A stretch of 64,000 nt of DNA, from contig NC_133044.1 in the NCBI RefSeq assembly GCF_048771995.1, positions 826,001-890,000 of the forward strand. Reading direction: 5' to 3'. The position numbers and the translations under genes are program-made. This DNA is from Taeniopygia guttata (Eukaryota > Chordata > Aves > Passeriformes > Estrildidae). The notes below the pieces were generated by a model. It made no database searches. It saw nothing but the letters and a program-made list of their open reading frames with translations, and was not told where the DNA came from. Below are positions 30,841 to 43,125 of this stretch, piece after piece (position 1 is the first letter of the stretch; each line of letters opens with the position of its first letter).

Positions 30841-33800
30841 CTTTGGATTAAATGCAGGCTTCAGGCTTGTTTTGAGTGAGCTTCCAGTTCTGTGGTTGTG
30901 ATGGATGGGGATTTATCTCTGCCTTCATTGTTCGCAAATTTTCTTTTGTATAACTGGGAGATGCGTGCGGAGTTGTGTGTGAGCCTGGGAGGGCAAGCTG
31001 CTGGTGAGGCTCTGAGCCCTGGGTGTTCTGTAGGAGCAGGGGAGCAGTGAGCTGTGAGTGTCCAGCTGGCCAGGCTGGCCGGAGCAGTGGCCTGGGGATG
31101 CTGTGGCCAGTCCTTGGCGTGGCACGGGGACGGTGCAGGGACACAGCCGTGTGCTCCCTCCAAATGCCACTGGGTGCCATTTCTCCTGCAGGAGCTGCCT
31201 GTGCCATGCAAGTGCTTGTTGCACTTTAGCTTGTGCCTAATGAAAACAAATTCGTTTCAAAGCCAGACTTGCAGCGTGTGAATTTTGAAAGCCAGAGGCT
31301 GAAAGAAAACTTTTGTAATTGACTTTTTTTTAAATTCGTTTTTGAGAGTCTATTGGAAAAACTTAATTTAACTGATGTATGGCACTTGTGTATACACTTG
31401 TCATCTTGGGTAACTTCAGTCTTCTGGTAAAAATGGGAGAAAAAGGCTGCAAAGTTGTGCATGCAAGGCAATAAGGAAAAGTGGTTTAAAGTTGGTGGTG
31501 GGAAACTGCCAGACCAACTGCCTGAACTGCTATTGCATGCAGCCCCTCATGAAAGCAAGCAGTGTAACTGTGTGTTGAACCATGATAAGTATTGCACAAA
31601 ATAGGCACCTAGGAAAAACCCTGTGCCATTTAAAACCCCCAGGCATAGCACAGGAGAGGTGCTGGGGAGTTCTTATAAAAAAAAAAGGGGAACAAACCCC
31701 AGCAGCCTACTCACAGAATTTTAAACCAGACTAATGTAGGCAAATGTTTAGAGGTTCTTTTCTTCCTAGGACATATCTAATTACTAATTGGTGAATAAAA
31801 GTGTGCCTGGCTTGCTTCTGCACTGAGCAAAGAGTTTATAGTGTGTGGGGCTTGTGGCTTCTGGATTGTGTTGTTGGATTGATGCCATCTGTAATATACA
31901 ATTCAAAGTTTACAGAATTTTGATCTTGAGCTTGATGTGCCTATCCCCCTTCCCAATACCTTTTAAAGGTTAATTTACATTTTAAACTGTCGTCAGTGCC
32001 AGTTATCTGTTTTTACAGAGTTATTTGGAGAAGTTTGTAATGCATACAACGGAGTTGTTAAGCTGTCCCATGTGATTACTTCTCTAACAATTAAAAAAAT
32101 GAGGACATGTTTTACATCGAGGATATTAGTGAGTTAAAGTTTTGTGTTAAAGAATGCAAAATCAGGTTGTATTGACAAAGGGGATTTTGTTTTTCTACAC
32201 TTAGGGGTTTTTTTCCCTTGGTTTTTGGTAACAGACATCTTTCAAGCGTGGGGCAAATGCTGGAATGGTCAAATTCCACTCTTAGCAGGAGCTTGCTCTC
32301 TCTGGAGAGGTCAGCAGTGTCTCTTGCTGCTTTTTACACAGTTGTCCTTTCTAAAGTGTTGGGATTTCTACGGGGCACTTGAAAAAAATCTGAAGATTGA
32401 AAACAGCCTGATTTGGAGACTGGAGAAAATCAGATGCAATAAAGACCAGATTTTACATCAATTATGATGTATTATTCTGGCAAGCATTTCATAATCTGAA
32501 TATTTTGTTTTCTGGTTTTTTAATTAGATACTGAATTAAGGTTTTGGACTTTAGTTGTTCATTTATCCCAGTTGAATAGCAAATGCTCAGCGTTAAAATG
32601 TGACCGTACTTTAGTCTAATTAACTAGCTAATGCTTGGGTCTGTGGAGATTAATGGCATTTAATGAAATGTCTCTGTCTCTCTCTAGGTGCAAGGGGAGA
32701 ATTTGTGTTTTGTTTTGTATTTTTTTCCCCTGAGTGATCTTCTTTCCTGGTATGTTTAGCAAAATGGGGATTTGTTTTGGGTTTTTACCTTTTCCTGTGC
32801 TTTTCCTGGCAGTAATGGGGGGTGAGGTGAAGCAAGGTTGGGGGTGCATTCCCTCTTCTCGTGCTTCCATCCGTCCATCCCTGTCATTAGAGCTGAGCTT
32901 TGCCAGTCCACACTCACTTGTTCCTCCCCTCCTGATCCATGGAATTGCCGTGGATCCTTTCAAACCCCAGCCCAGTAAAACGCTTTCTTTCTTTTGGGTT
33001 TTTTAAACCTCGGTTTGACACCTCTCTGGTGATGCAGATTGGCTCCTGAGCAAGCAGTGGCAGGTTTTAACAGCCCAGCATTCTTCCCTGCTTTCCTTAG
33101 AATGACCCTGCAGAAATCCTCCTGACTGCCTCTGCTGGATTACCGGGATGTGTAATCCTGCTCTCCTTGGGAAGGCCAGCACGACTTGAAGCTATTGTTT
33201 TAGGAAATCCGCTGCAGGGTTTAACTCGTTGGGCTTCTGGTGAATATACGTCTCCTTCCTTGGGGCTGCTGTTCCTTGATAAAAATCTGTCTTACTTCCA
33301 GTGCTGGAAGACACTCTGTAACAGGAGATCATCTGTAACTCTGCTGATTTAAAAAATCCTTGTACCCCCTTTTGAATACTGAAGACTACAATAATTTGAC
33401 TTACTATTAACGTAGCCTGCCATTTCTGATGTTATCTGCTCATTGTGATGTTACCCAATTTAACATTTTCATTAGATAATTTCAAATGTGAGCATTTTCC
33501 TCCCTCATGCCTCTGCCTTAGGGATTTATTTCAAAAACAAAACAAACCTGAAGATCAAAAGGACAGTAGCCTATGTCAGTGAAGTAGTTCCTTGGCCATG
33601 AAAATGTCTTTGGTGTTGGAATTTGGATGCTTTGTTGTGCAGAGCCACATATGAAACAGAAGCAGGTAAAACTTCAGCCAAAGTTTCCAGTCAGTGAGGC
33701 TGCCCACGGAGGTGTGTTCTGTGCTCAGGTTCCTCCAGAGTGGGATGGAGGAGCTTGTTCTCCTGCACTTACTCCAGGGACATAACACCAGTGGTTGGGA

Positions 33801-34109
33801 GTTGCTCCAGGTCAGCAAGCTGGAGCTGCCTGCAGTAAGGTGTGTGGCATTCTTGGGCACTGTGGCTGTGCCCTGCTGGCTGTGTTCTGGAGCCAGGGCA
33901 GGGTTGGTGCCCGCTGCTGCTGGCACGGCGTGTCTGGTGTCCTGTCTGCGTGACCCTGGCTGCAGGTGCCCACTGCCCGTCAGTCTGGGGTCCAGTCTGC
34001 GTGGATGGAGTGCGGAACGCTGGTGCCACAGAGCAGCAGAAGGACCTGGTCTGGTTGTTTTGCCTGGTAACGGGCTGGGGATGCAGCAGCGATGTCTTTA
34101 TTGGCCGTG

Positions 34110-34196
34110 TCACTGTCACAGGGGCTGGAGCAGGACTCTCACTGTCACAGGGGCTGGAGCAGGACTCTCACTGTCACAGGGGTTGGAGCAGGACTG
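34110..34196. repeat. 29-bp tandem repeat, three copies
   Basis: Units at 34110-34138, 34139-34167 and 34168-34196, starting TCACTGTCACAGGGGCTGG. They are nearly identical; the third has one G-to-T change inside and a different last base. Confidence 0.95.
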
Positions 34197-36209
34197 TCCT
34201 GGCCCCTCTGTGCCTCACCTGGTCCCAGATCCGCACGGTGCCCGTGGCCAGCTGGGTTTCCTGTCTGCCTGGGCACGTGGGCTCAGCAGCTGTGCACATC
34301 TGGTCCTTCTTCTTGGGCAAGAGGCAGTGTCAGCAGCTCTCCTTTCGTGTGAGGTGGTGTGAAGCTGCCTGTTCAGAGCAGCAAATGGAGGGCATGCCCT
34401 TTCGGGACAGCACCCAGGCTAACCTGGGATTTTTTTTTAAGCTAGCTGGTGGATTTAGATGTCTGATTCCAATTAAGTTAGCTGTGGGTGGGGTGTCTGC
34501 GTCCCTTGGCTGTCTGATAAGCCTCAGCCAGAGTAGCAGGGAGAGATTTTATTCCAAAGCAAGTGATGGACCTAGAAAATCAAGAGTTCTGTTTGTGTAA
34601 ACTCCTCCAGGTTAGTCCTACTACTTCCCATCTTATTTTAGGTGTTAGGTAGACTTTGAAGTTTCTTTTTTCCTCAAAAGAGTGTGAACTGGACACAGTA
34701 TCAGAACTAGGGATTCTTTCTTTCCTGCCACCCTTCCTTCCCCACCAGGCTGTAATGAGCAGCAAGGTCAGACCTTTTCCTGAGGATTTGTTTCAATTCT
34801 TTTTAGATTCCCCTGCATTTGCGGGTCTGGGTGGAGTAAGAGAGGAAGTATTTTCTAATCTTGGCATCAGGCATAGATGTGTACCTTGATAATAATCATG
34901 GTATCATCTGTGTGCAGAGTAGTGTGAAGTCCTTCCCAGATGGTGTGGGGGATTTCTTTGGGTGGTCCATGGCCACTGTTTGGGTGTCTTGTTCAAGACC
35001 AATCCAGCCTTGATGGGGATCCCTTGTCCAGGATAAGCTGCTCCAAGAATTGGATGGTCCAATAGAAAAGTTTCAGAGTCTGGGTCTTGGCTGATGAAGC
35101 CAGCTCCAGGCAGTGTAGGCTCAGGGTTTTGGAACCCCTTGTCTTTGGGCTGGGGTTTGTGCTCTCTGTGCTGTGGCCAAGACGGGGTGATCTCTGTCCT
35201 TGGATGTCACAGCCAGAGGAAGAAGGGGCTGTGAGGGCCTTGTGTGGAGTGCAGGGAGTTCTGTCAGCAACAGGAGCTGAGCTGCATTTCTGTAACTGTT
35301 GTATTTTGGAGATGTAAACATGTATTTTGTCTCCCCAATCACTCAGGTAGATTGTTCGTGTTGTCCTGAATCCCCACAGACTGTCTTGTGCTTGTTAAAA
35401 CGTCTGTATTTCCATTCTCATTGCCTAAGGATGTCCTTCATATTAAGAATAGTCCTAGTGTACTTTCCTTCCCTTTGACATACCGCTAATTAAAAAATTA
35501 AAATTGAACACTGTCTAACATGGGATTTTTTAAAAAAGGAGGTTCTTCATTGCCTGTGTTTTCCTGAATTGTTGGATTATTTTTAATGGCATCTACCGGG
35601 TGACTTTTGTGCAGTTGTATATGCCAGGAAAGGTTCTGAGGTAGGGAGGTCAGGGAAATGGAAGGAGAGCGGCATGCTAACACCCCTGTGCATCCCCCTC
35701 TGCTTCCAGATTGAGTACATCTCCTCTGCAAAGTGCTGAGCCTTTATCAGCCCAGGGGTAGGTCTACTAATGACTGATCTAAAACCATCAAATTCATTTA
35801 TTTGTCACTGCCAGTGACAGGCCAGTTAATGCTAATGGATTCTTTTTTTAGCCTGTTGACTCTGGTGATAGTCTCATAAATGTTGTGAAATCCAAAGCAT
35901 TAAGGCAACTTGGAACTTATTTTTAGAGGAGAGCCACTGAAACAGGGCAAGGTAGGGTGTGTGCATCAAGATGTATGTTGTGCTGAGAAGGAGCAAAGAA
36001 TAATTCTAGTTCATTAAGCTCTACCTTGAATCTTGCTGTTCCTAATAGTTATTTGACTTTTCAGTTGTATTTAGGTGTTCTCTTCAAATACATTTTGGGT
36101 CATGCTGTAAAGTGAAGAGAAGCTGTAAATAGTCAGTCACCTTAGGGGAAAATGGCTTGTTTCAGAAAATGGTTCATCTCAGGGGCTGAGTCTTCTCTGC
36201 CCCTATTGT

Positions 36210-36300
36210 GTGAAGGCACTTAAGCATGTACTTAAGTTGGCATAAGCATGTGGGTAAGTGCTTTGCTGAATCAGCATGGGCTCAAAGCACATTATTAAAT
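36210..36300. repeat. Fragment of an old interspersed repeat
   Basis: Contains CACTTAAGCATGTACTTAAG and AAGTGCTTTGCTGAATCAG. These resemble a degraded repeat that I recall from bird, crocodile and turtle genomes. Its class is unsure. Confidence 0.4.
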
Positions 36301-36954
36301 GCTTTGGTGAACTGTGAAGCCCGTAGCAGAAAAAGATTAAAAGATTACTTTGTGTATTTGACAGTACTTTGTATATGGTCAGTTCTATCACTTCTCCTTC
36401 AGATAGGCAGTTTCATCTCTCTCATATTCCCCCCTCCTCTGGAGGATCTCACTCACAAGAAAATACTATTCTGCTGTTTCCTCAAAAAACTGATTGCAAG
36501 GTCACTGTAGCATCAGACTTGAAAAAAAGTCATTATTGAAGCTTAATTTAGTCTCCAGTCCTGAAATCACACGTTCTGTTTGCCTTAGTCACACTGGAAT
36601 AATTCTGTAAACTATGTGAATGGTGTTCAACATGGCCTATGATTTTTACGATATTATTGCTGTAGAAATTGTGGTTTGCTGAGTAATTTGAAAGTTACTG
36701 TGAAACTTTGTAGCCAGATCAGCATGCGGTATTAATAAGTTACTTCTAAACTTTGGCATTTTACTACTCTCCTGTTGAAAGTACTTCTGTTTTTTGAGTG
36801 CAGAGAAAATCTGAAGAATGCTGGGAAGTTGTTCTCCCCTGCTCAGTCATTCCCTGTGCTGGGACATCTGCAGCTGAGTGTATTGTTGTGACTGAGTAGG
36901 CTTAAATTAAGATTGTACTTTGGGAACTTTGTATTATAAAGAAGGACCCTGCTA

Positions 36955-37020
36955 AGGCTTATGCAATTCTGCACATGGGGAATAGTCCCAGAGACCTCAG
37001 TGAGATGCAAACAAGGCTCC
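36955..37020. repeat. Fragment of an old interspersed repeat
   Basis: Contains TTATGCAATTCTGCACATGG and a diverged AGTCCCAGAGACCTCAGTG segment. It is similar in type to the fragment at 36,210. Family uncertain. Confidence 0.35.
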
Positions 37021-38939
37021 TTAATATGTTGGTGAAGTGTAGGTGGCAGGCAGGGTGAAGGAAAAGAAGCATTGACAGCAGCAGAAAGCGTCGGTGCCTC
37101 TGCCCTGCCCTCCCCCAGCAAAGACTTGCATTAATTTCTCATTGACTCTGATGTACAATAGGGAAGAGGTTTCAAGCTGACTGAAGGGGCAAAGGTCCAA
37201 GAAAACTACTGTAGCAAGAGCTGATGCAGAGTGACAGTAATGAGGTGGCCTGGCAGGTGGGAGGGAAAAATGGTGGGGTGGGGGAAAGAAACTAATATCT
37301 GGTGAATTAAGTAGTTCCCAGGGTTTGAAGTTGTTAAGTCCCCCTGGTTTTATTTTCCTTGGTGTGTGCTACACAGCTGTGAGATGGGGCTGGGCAAGGC
37401 TCCTTGGCTGAGGATGGGGGTCCTGGTGCAGCTCCAGTCCTCCTGGCTCAGGGCTGGTCCCTGGGAGTGCTGGTGTGGCCCAGAGGGTACAGAATTCCTC
37501 TGTAGTGCTCCCAGAGCTGTGCTGTGCTGTTTTAATCAGTGCTTTAGTATTCCTGACTCAGAGCTCATCTTTACGTTGTTCTGTGGGTCAGTTTTGCATC
37601 AAAGAGAAGGTGAGGAGCACAGGGTGAAGAAGTGTTTTGAAGTTTGGATTTATTTAAAATAGGGACTGTGAAGTGCCCACAAGACTTTCAGCTTCTTGAA
37701 TGCCGTTGTAAAGAAAATGCCTGCTGGATAGAGAGTCTGGGGAGGCTTTAACCATTGCTGGATAAGCACTGTTCAGGAATCTTCCCAAAGGGTAATGTGG
37801 TGTGAAAAGAGGTTGCAAGGAGCTGGGTATTTGTCCTAAGTCTCCGTGAATCCCACTAGACTGGGAGATGTTGCTCAAGTGAGGGGCCTGGTTTATGGCA
37901 AAAGCTTGCCAGCTGCAAGCCTCAGCACTGGCAGGTTTGGTGGTTGTTGCACTGCTGGAAGAAGGTGTTGCTGAAGGGGATGTTGCCAGGGATTCTTCTG
38001 CAGTGCTTGCTGAATGAGTGGAACTCCTGTTTCGTTCTCCTTTTGGCTGTATTATCAGTCATTTATGTTCAGAGCTGTGTTGGTGCGATTCTCTGCTCCG
38101 AGCCCGAGCTGTGTGCAGGGCTCCATATGTACATGGAGCATTTATCCTTTTGCCAAAGGTTTGCAAAGTGCTGTGAATGAGTGTAAAGATGTTTCTTTGC
38201 TGGTGAAACTCGCCTACTTCTGCTGTTGTATTTGGCAGACCTAGAGAACCTATAGCAGCATGCTGTGTTCAGTGAATTGTGGGAGGAACAGAAAACATTG
38301 AAAAGAAATCCAAGGGTAATGCTGAGATGGGAAATACAATAGGAGTTTTCTGAGGATGGGGGGTATTGCCCCACTTTTTGGTCTGGGACTGCTACCAGCC
38401 CTGTGTTGGGTGGTGTCAGGTCTTGTTCTCTGCCATGTCCTCGGGATCTCTGAGAGATCTCTCCTGTCAGTACTGAGCAAGCCCTGAGACCACTACAGCA
38501 AAACCTGTTTGCTTCTTGCAGCAGGAGTTCCCTCTCCTCAAAAAGTCTCTCCTATAAAGAGCTTGGAGTTGTTTTGATTGATGTGCACCAGACATGTCAT
38601 CTTCCTCCCCAGTCACTTTCTGTAGGTCAGCTATGAGACTCCAGCCCTGGATGTGTGGGCTGCTGTATACACACCAAACATTTAACTGTACCCTCTTCAA
38701 ACACTGCCTGCTGAAAAAACCCTCCTAAAACCTGCTATGGAAATGTCCCAGGCCCACTGTTGGCTGGGTCAGTCCTGCTGTGCACTGGGGTTGAGAGCTG
38801 AGGAAGCAGAGCCGCTGTTGGTCAGACTGTGGTGTTCTTGGCATGGAGGAACCCAGCTGAGGCTGGTACTGATGCTGCCATTGAGGCTGGAGATGAAGGG
38901 TCAGAGGAAAAGGGGCAGCAGGGGATTCTGCCAAGATCT

Positions 38940-39305
38940 CAGCGTGGCAGAGCGCGCAGCCGCTTCCTGCCACGCGGGTTTGGTGCCGCAGTAAACGGCT
39001 GCCTCTGTCTGAAGGGGATGTTGGCAGCATCCCTGCGTGAGGGGAGGAAGTGTGGGAGGCAGAGCAGCCCTGCACGCTGCCAGCTCTTTATGTGACTTGT
39101 CTTTGAGGGGTTAACCTGGGTTTTTGTTGTTTTTAACGGCTGTTGGCTGTAAGATTTGTAGGGGAGCCCTGAGTGGAGCGGCAGCGCTCTGGGTCGGGTG
39201 GAGGCCGTAACTGCTGAGGTTCCTCTGAGGTTCCTGCCGTGCGCCAGCACTTCCGAACAACGGGGACGGGAAGCAAGATAAGGATGCCAGGCCACGGCAC
39301 GTGAA
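38940..39305. other. CpG patch in MSI2 intron 5
   Basis: Two CpG-rich parts (~38,940-39,000 and ~39,170-39,305) with GCGCGCAGCCG, CGGGGACGGG and a CACGTG E-box (39,298-39,303). This is unusual against the CpG-poor intron. It is a candidate internal promoter or enhancer. Confidence 0.4.
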
Positions 39306-41381
39306 AGGTCTCTGGTGGTGCGAATTATGGCTCGTGCTGGTCTCATGGCTGCAAACCAGCCTGGGGGCTGGGGCACTGTGTTGGGGGTAAAGGGGGGTCT
39401 GCCACAGGGTTGTGGTAGGTACAGGGGGCTGCTCTCAGTAATGGAGGAGAGGGGGAACCACGCTGAACTGCGTGTCCTGGGGCCTCTGCCTCCAGATCAG
39501 CCTTGGCTGCTCTCCCCACAGCCGGGCTGGACACTCCTCTGGGGGCTGGGCACTCCTCTGGGTGCAAAGCTTTGTGAGAATGGCTTTGATTTTGTAGTCA
39601 TAAGAAGTCAGTTTAGATTTCTGGACCTCTTTTTGTAGGTATTTCCAGTGGATATTTTAGTAGAGGCATTTGTCTTCTCTCTCAGTTAAGCATGTGTATG
39701 CAATAGGAAAAGAGCAAAATAGGGAATAGAAAAAATATTAAAACAATTCAGTTACCAGTCCAAAAGCCTTAGTGCTAAAGAGCCATGAAGAAGCTTTATT
39801 GGAGCTATAATTGCAGACATAAGCAGTGATTATCTGTCTTCGTGCCTTTATAGTCCCCATCACTGTCATCTGAACGCATGAAGCTGATGATAGTGTGAGC
39901 AGAACATTATTCAGCTGGTGCTGTGTAATCCTGATCTCTTGCAGTGTGTGGAAAGTAACATAAAGAGTCAATTCACTTGAAAGTGATGGGGAGAGAAGCA
40001 GGTAGGAGAGGACAAGTACTGTTGCAGAACACCTTACTCATGAATCTTATTTCATCCTGGCTGCAGCTGAAGGAATGCAGGGGCAGGGTAAACTTCTTAC
40101 ATGGACATGGTCAGACAAATTTTGCTGCTTCTTAATGTTCTTGGAGGTCTTGGGCAGGTGCAGCCCTTTATCGTTTGAGAGTGCCTTGGTGTGTTTCCTT
40201 GAAATGCTCCAAATTGGCTCCAGCTGAGAGAAGGGCATCAGCACCTGTTTGTCTCGCATTCCTGAGAACTGGAGATTGTTGGATCACGGCAGACAAGCGG
40301 ATGCTGCCAAGCACTTCTGGATGGGAACAGAGATCAGAGAGCAAGTCCTGAATTTCTTGGCTGATTATTGGTGCTGGTTATGCCGGTGAAAATGTGCTCT
40401 GGGCTGTGAAGAGGCAGAGGGAGGAGAGGTGATTTGGTGGTTGGGCAGCTGAAGCAGTGGCAGGAGCAGCATGTGCAGAGGCTGGATAGTCTGTGCTATG
40501 TACATTCCTGGAGACATCAGCATCCTACTTCCACAGAGCCCTTGTGTACTGAAATGACTTAAACTAGTTTAAATGTGGCCCTTGTTCTTAGCACAGAGAT
40601 GAGGTAAGTGATTGTCATCACCCTTGTTTTTTGGATGTGCAAAACAGAAGTGCTGCTCACATGTTCTGCAGTACTTGGAATGGGGAATTGCTGGTGCCTT
40701 AGAGAGGAGGGTTATTCCAAACCTGATGAGTGCTGGGGCTGCACCTGCCGGGCTGTGTGTTCCAGGTGCTGGGGAGGAGGGGACATGCAGGGTTTGGGGG
40801 GCTGAGGTGTCCTGGCTGTGCTGTGGGCAGTGCTGGGTGAGGAGCTGCAGTCTCCATGGGGTGATGAGGCCACATGTGTAAATGGCCTGGGTGTTGCATC
40901 ATTGGAGATGGGAGTGAGTCAGTCACACAGAAACCCTCTGCAAAAGGCTTTTGTAACTAGAACTGACTTATTAGGAACAGTTGTTGAGGATAGCCTGGCT
41001 TCACTGGGCAGTTGGAGCATCTTAAGAATGGTGCAAGTGGTGCTCTGAGTCTGAGCAGGGCACAAGCAGACACAGGGGAAGGCTGTGAAGTGTTTAAGAT
41101 TGAGGGGTGAAAGCCCAGAAGAACAGATACCCATATGAATCTACCTGGAGCTTCCAAACCTTTGGTAAGCTCCTGTGGTATGGGGTGAGAAATGGGGAGC
41201 AGGGAGCTGCTGGTGCCTTTCTGGGGGAAGGTCTGTGTGTGGGTACACAGCAGTGCTGCATCCTGTGCACAGAGGTGTGCTGGGGAACTGGGATCTGCTT
41301 TGGGCATGGAGAGGGGAGGCAGAATTTGGCTGGAGCTGTGGTTGTACCTCAACCTCTGCCTGCCCCTGTGGCTGAGAGATG

Positions 41382-41499
41382 CTGGGTTCCACCTTGCATC
41401 TGTGGCACATCCTGCCCTTCCTGGGTTCCACCTTGCATCTCTGGCACATCCCTGCCCTTCCTGGGTTCCACCTTGCATCTCTGGCACATCCTGCCCTTC
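41382..41499. repeat. 39/40-bp tandem repeat, three copies
   Basis: Units at 41382-41420 (39 bp), 41421-41460 (40 bp) and 41461-41499 (39 bp), each starting CTGGGTTCCACCTTGCATCT. They differ by one base change and one extra C. Confidence 0.95.
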
Positions 41500-43004
41500 T
41501 CTGCACAGGGGCTGTGCTCAGGCAGGCCGGGCAGCAGGGACAGTCCTGGTTCAGCCCCGCAGTGCCCGGGCAGCAGGGACAGTCCCAGCTGTGCCCTGGT
41601 CCCAGCCGTGCCCACGGGCTGTGCTGGCTGCTGGGCTTTGGGCTCCTCTGGCAGCAGCGCTGCAGAAATGAGGAGTATCACTGTGTTTTATTGTGGCTTC
41701 TAAGAAACGCAGCGTGTTTTTGCTTCGGGGAGCCCCAGGGGCTTTGTTTTTCACCAGGCCTGAGCTATTCTTCAGCAGAGCCTTCCTGGAGCGTGAGCCA
41801 GTTCTGCACATTAGGACCGAGAGACGGGCCTGACTGATTTCTGCTCCCTGCTGCATAATAAATCTGATACTAAAATTAGTGTTGGTCTCCCTAGGCCATA
41901 ATTCTTGCTGAGATTATAGAGAATCGTGTGTGCAGAGAGGAACTGTGGTTGTGTGTGTTTGGGTTTTTTTTATAACCTTGAGTGTCCAATTTCCAGGTTT
42001 TTTACTTAACCCCCCATCTTTTTCCCCTTTTCCTCTCTTTTGGGAAGTGCTTAGCCTTTCTGTGTATTTTGGCTATTTAAGCCTCTGTCACTGCAGGCAG
42101 ATGAGTTCCTTGGGAGCTCTTCTGAAGGTTTTGTAATTGAGTCTTTTACCACGGCGACAGGATATTATTAACCTTCAGTAAAGCAATTTATTTCATACTC
42201 CTTTGTGGGGATAAGCCTTTTTTCCCCCAGGAAAATATGTACGTGGAAAGGCTTTTGCGTACAGAGGTAGCTGGACTTGTAGCAGTGATTATGATTTTTA
42301 GGAAAATTAATAATTTACATGAAAAATAGGCAGTTCTGTTTGCATCAATCTAAAAAAAAAAACCTTTGGTCCTGAATGATCTCACTCCTGACCAGTGTTT
42401 TATTCTCAAGAACAGACTTTTTGCCTGTTGATGGCTTTGAAAAGAGGTTGTATTTCATGTTAGAGCTCTTGATATTTAGCCTGTGTGAGCAGTAAACCAT
42501 TTTGTTGTGGTCTTTCAGATGGCCTTAAGAATGACCTGAGAGCTGGAGGGAGGAGTTCCTCACGGGGGTCTCCCTCTGGGCATGGCCTTTGCCCCGAAAT
42601 CAAATGCAGACCAGTCCAGGAGTCGTTAAAGATTGGGTAGCTGCTGGAATAGCAATTTCCAGCCGGCGGGGGAATGCTGGATAAGTGGTCAGCCTGGCTG
42701 AGTCCCCTGTGCTCTCTGCTGAGCGCTCTGGGGTTTGGGGCACCCAGGCCCAGGTGTCACTGCAGCTCCCTGCACCCTGGTTTTTATTTTAAAAAGAGGA
42801 TCAGAATATTTCTTTTCCCATGTCTAGTTAGACTTTTTACTTCAGTATTCTGTTAACTTTAAAAAGTTAAATTAACAATGCACTTGTACTGCCGTTCAAG
42901 ATACTTGAAAACTCTGCGCTGTTACTGCGCTGCTTTCGAGGGAGTTCACCACACCTTGCAGAGGGAAGATATTATTTTGGCAATTGTTTTAAATGAAGTA
43001 GGGG

Positions 43005-43125
43005 TGTTATTCCCACATTATACAGCGGAGCTTGGATGAGAGGCAAAGTGCTTTGTCCAGAGCTTTACGTTTATTAACACACTTGAATCTTGGTGCCTTG
43101 TGGAGGCTCTAATTGCAGAGCCATC
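43005..43125 (-). mobile_element. MIR-like SINE relic
   Basis: The + strand reads like the complement of the MIR core: GTTATTCCCACATTATACAG, then GAGAGGCAAAGTGCTTTGTC, then TTGAATCTTGGTGCC. It is strongly diverged, and MIR is ancient. Recognised by eye. Confidence 0.55.

Noticed and set aside
33842..34600. 252-residue open frame in MSI2 intron 5
   Set aside because: It crosses a tandem triplication, overlaps other open frames and resembles no protein I know.
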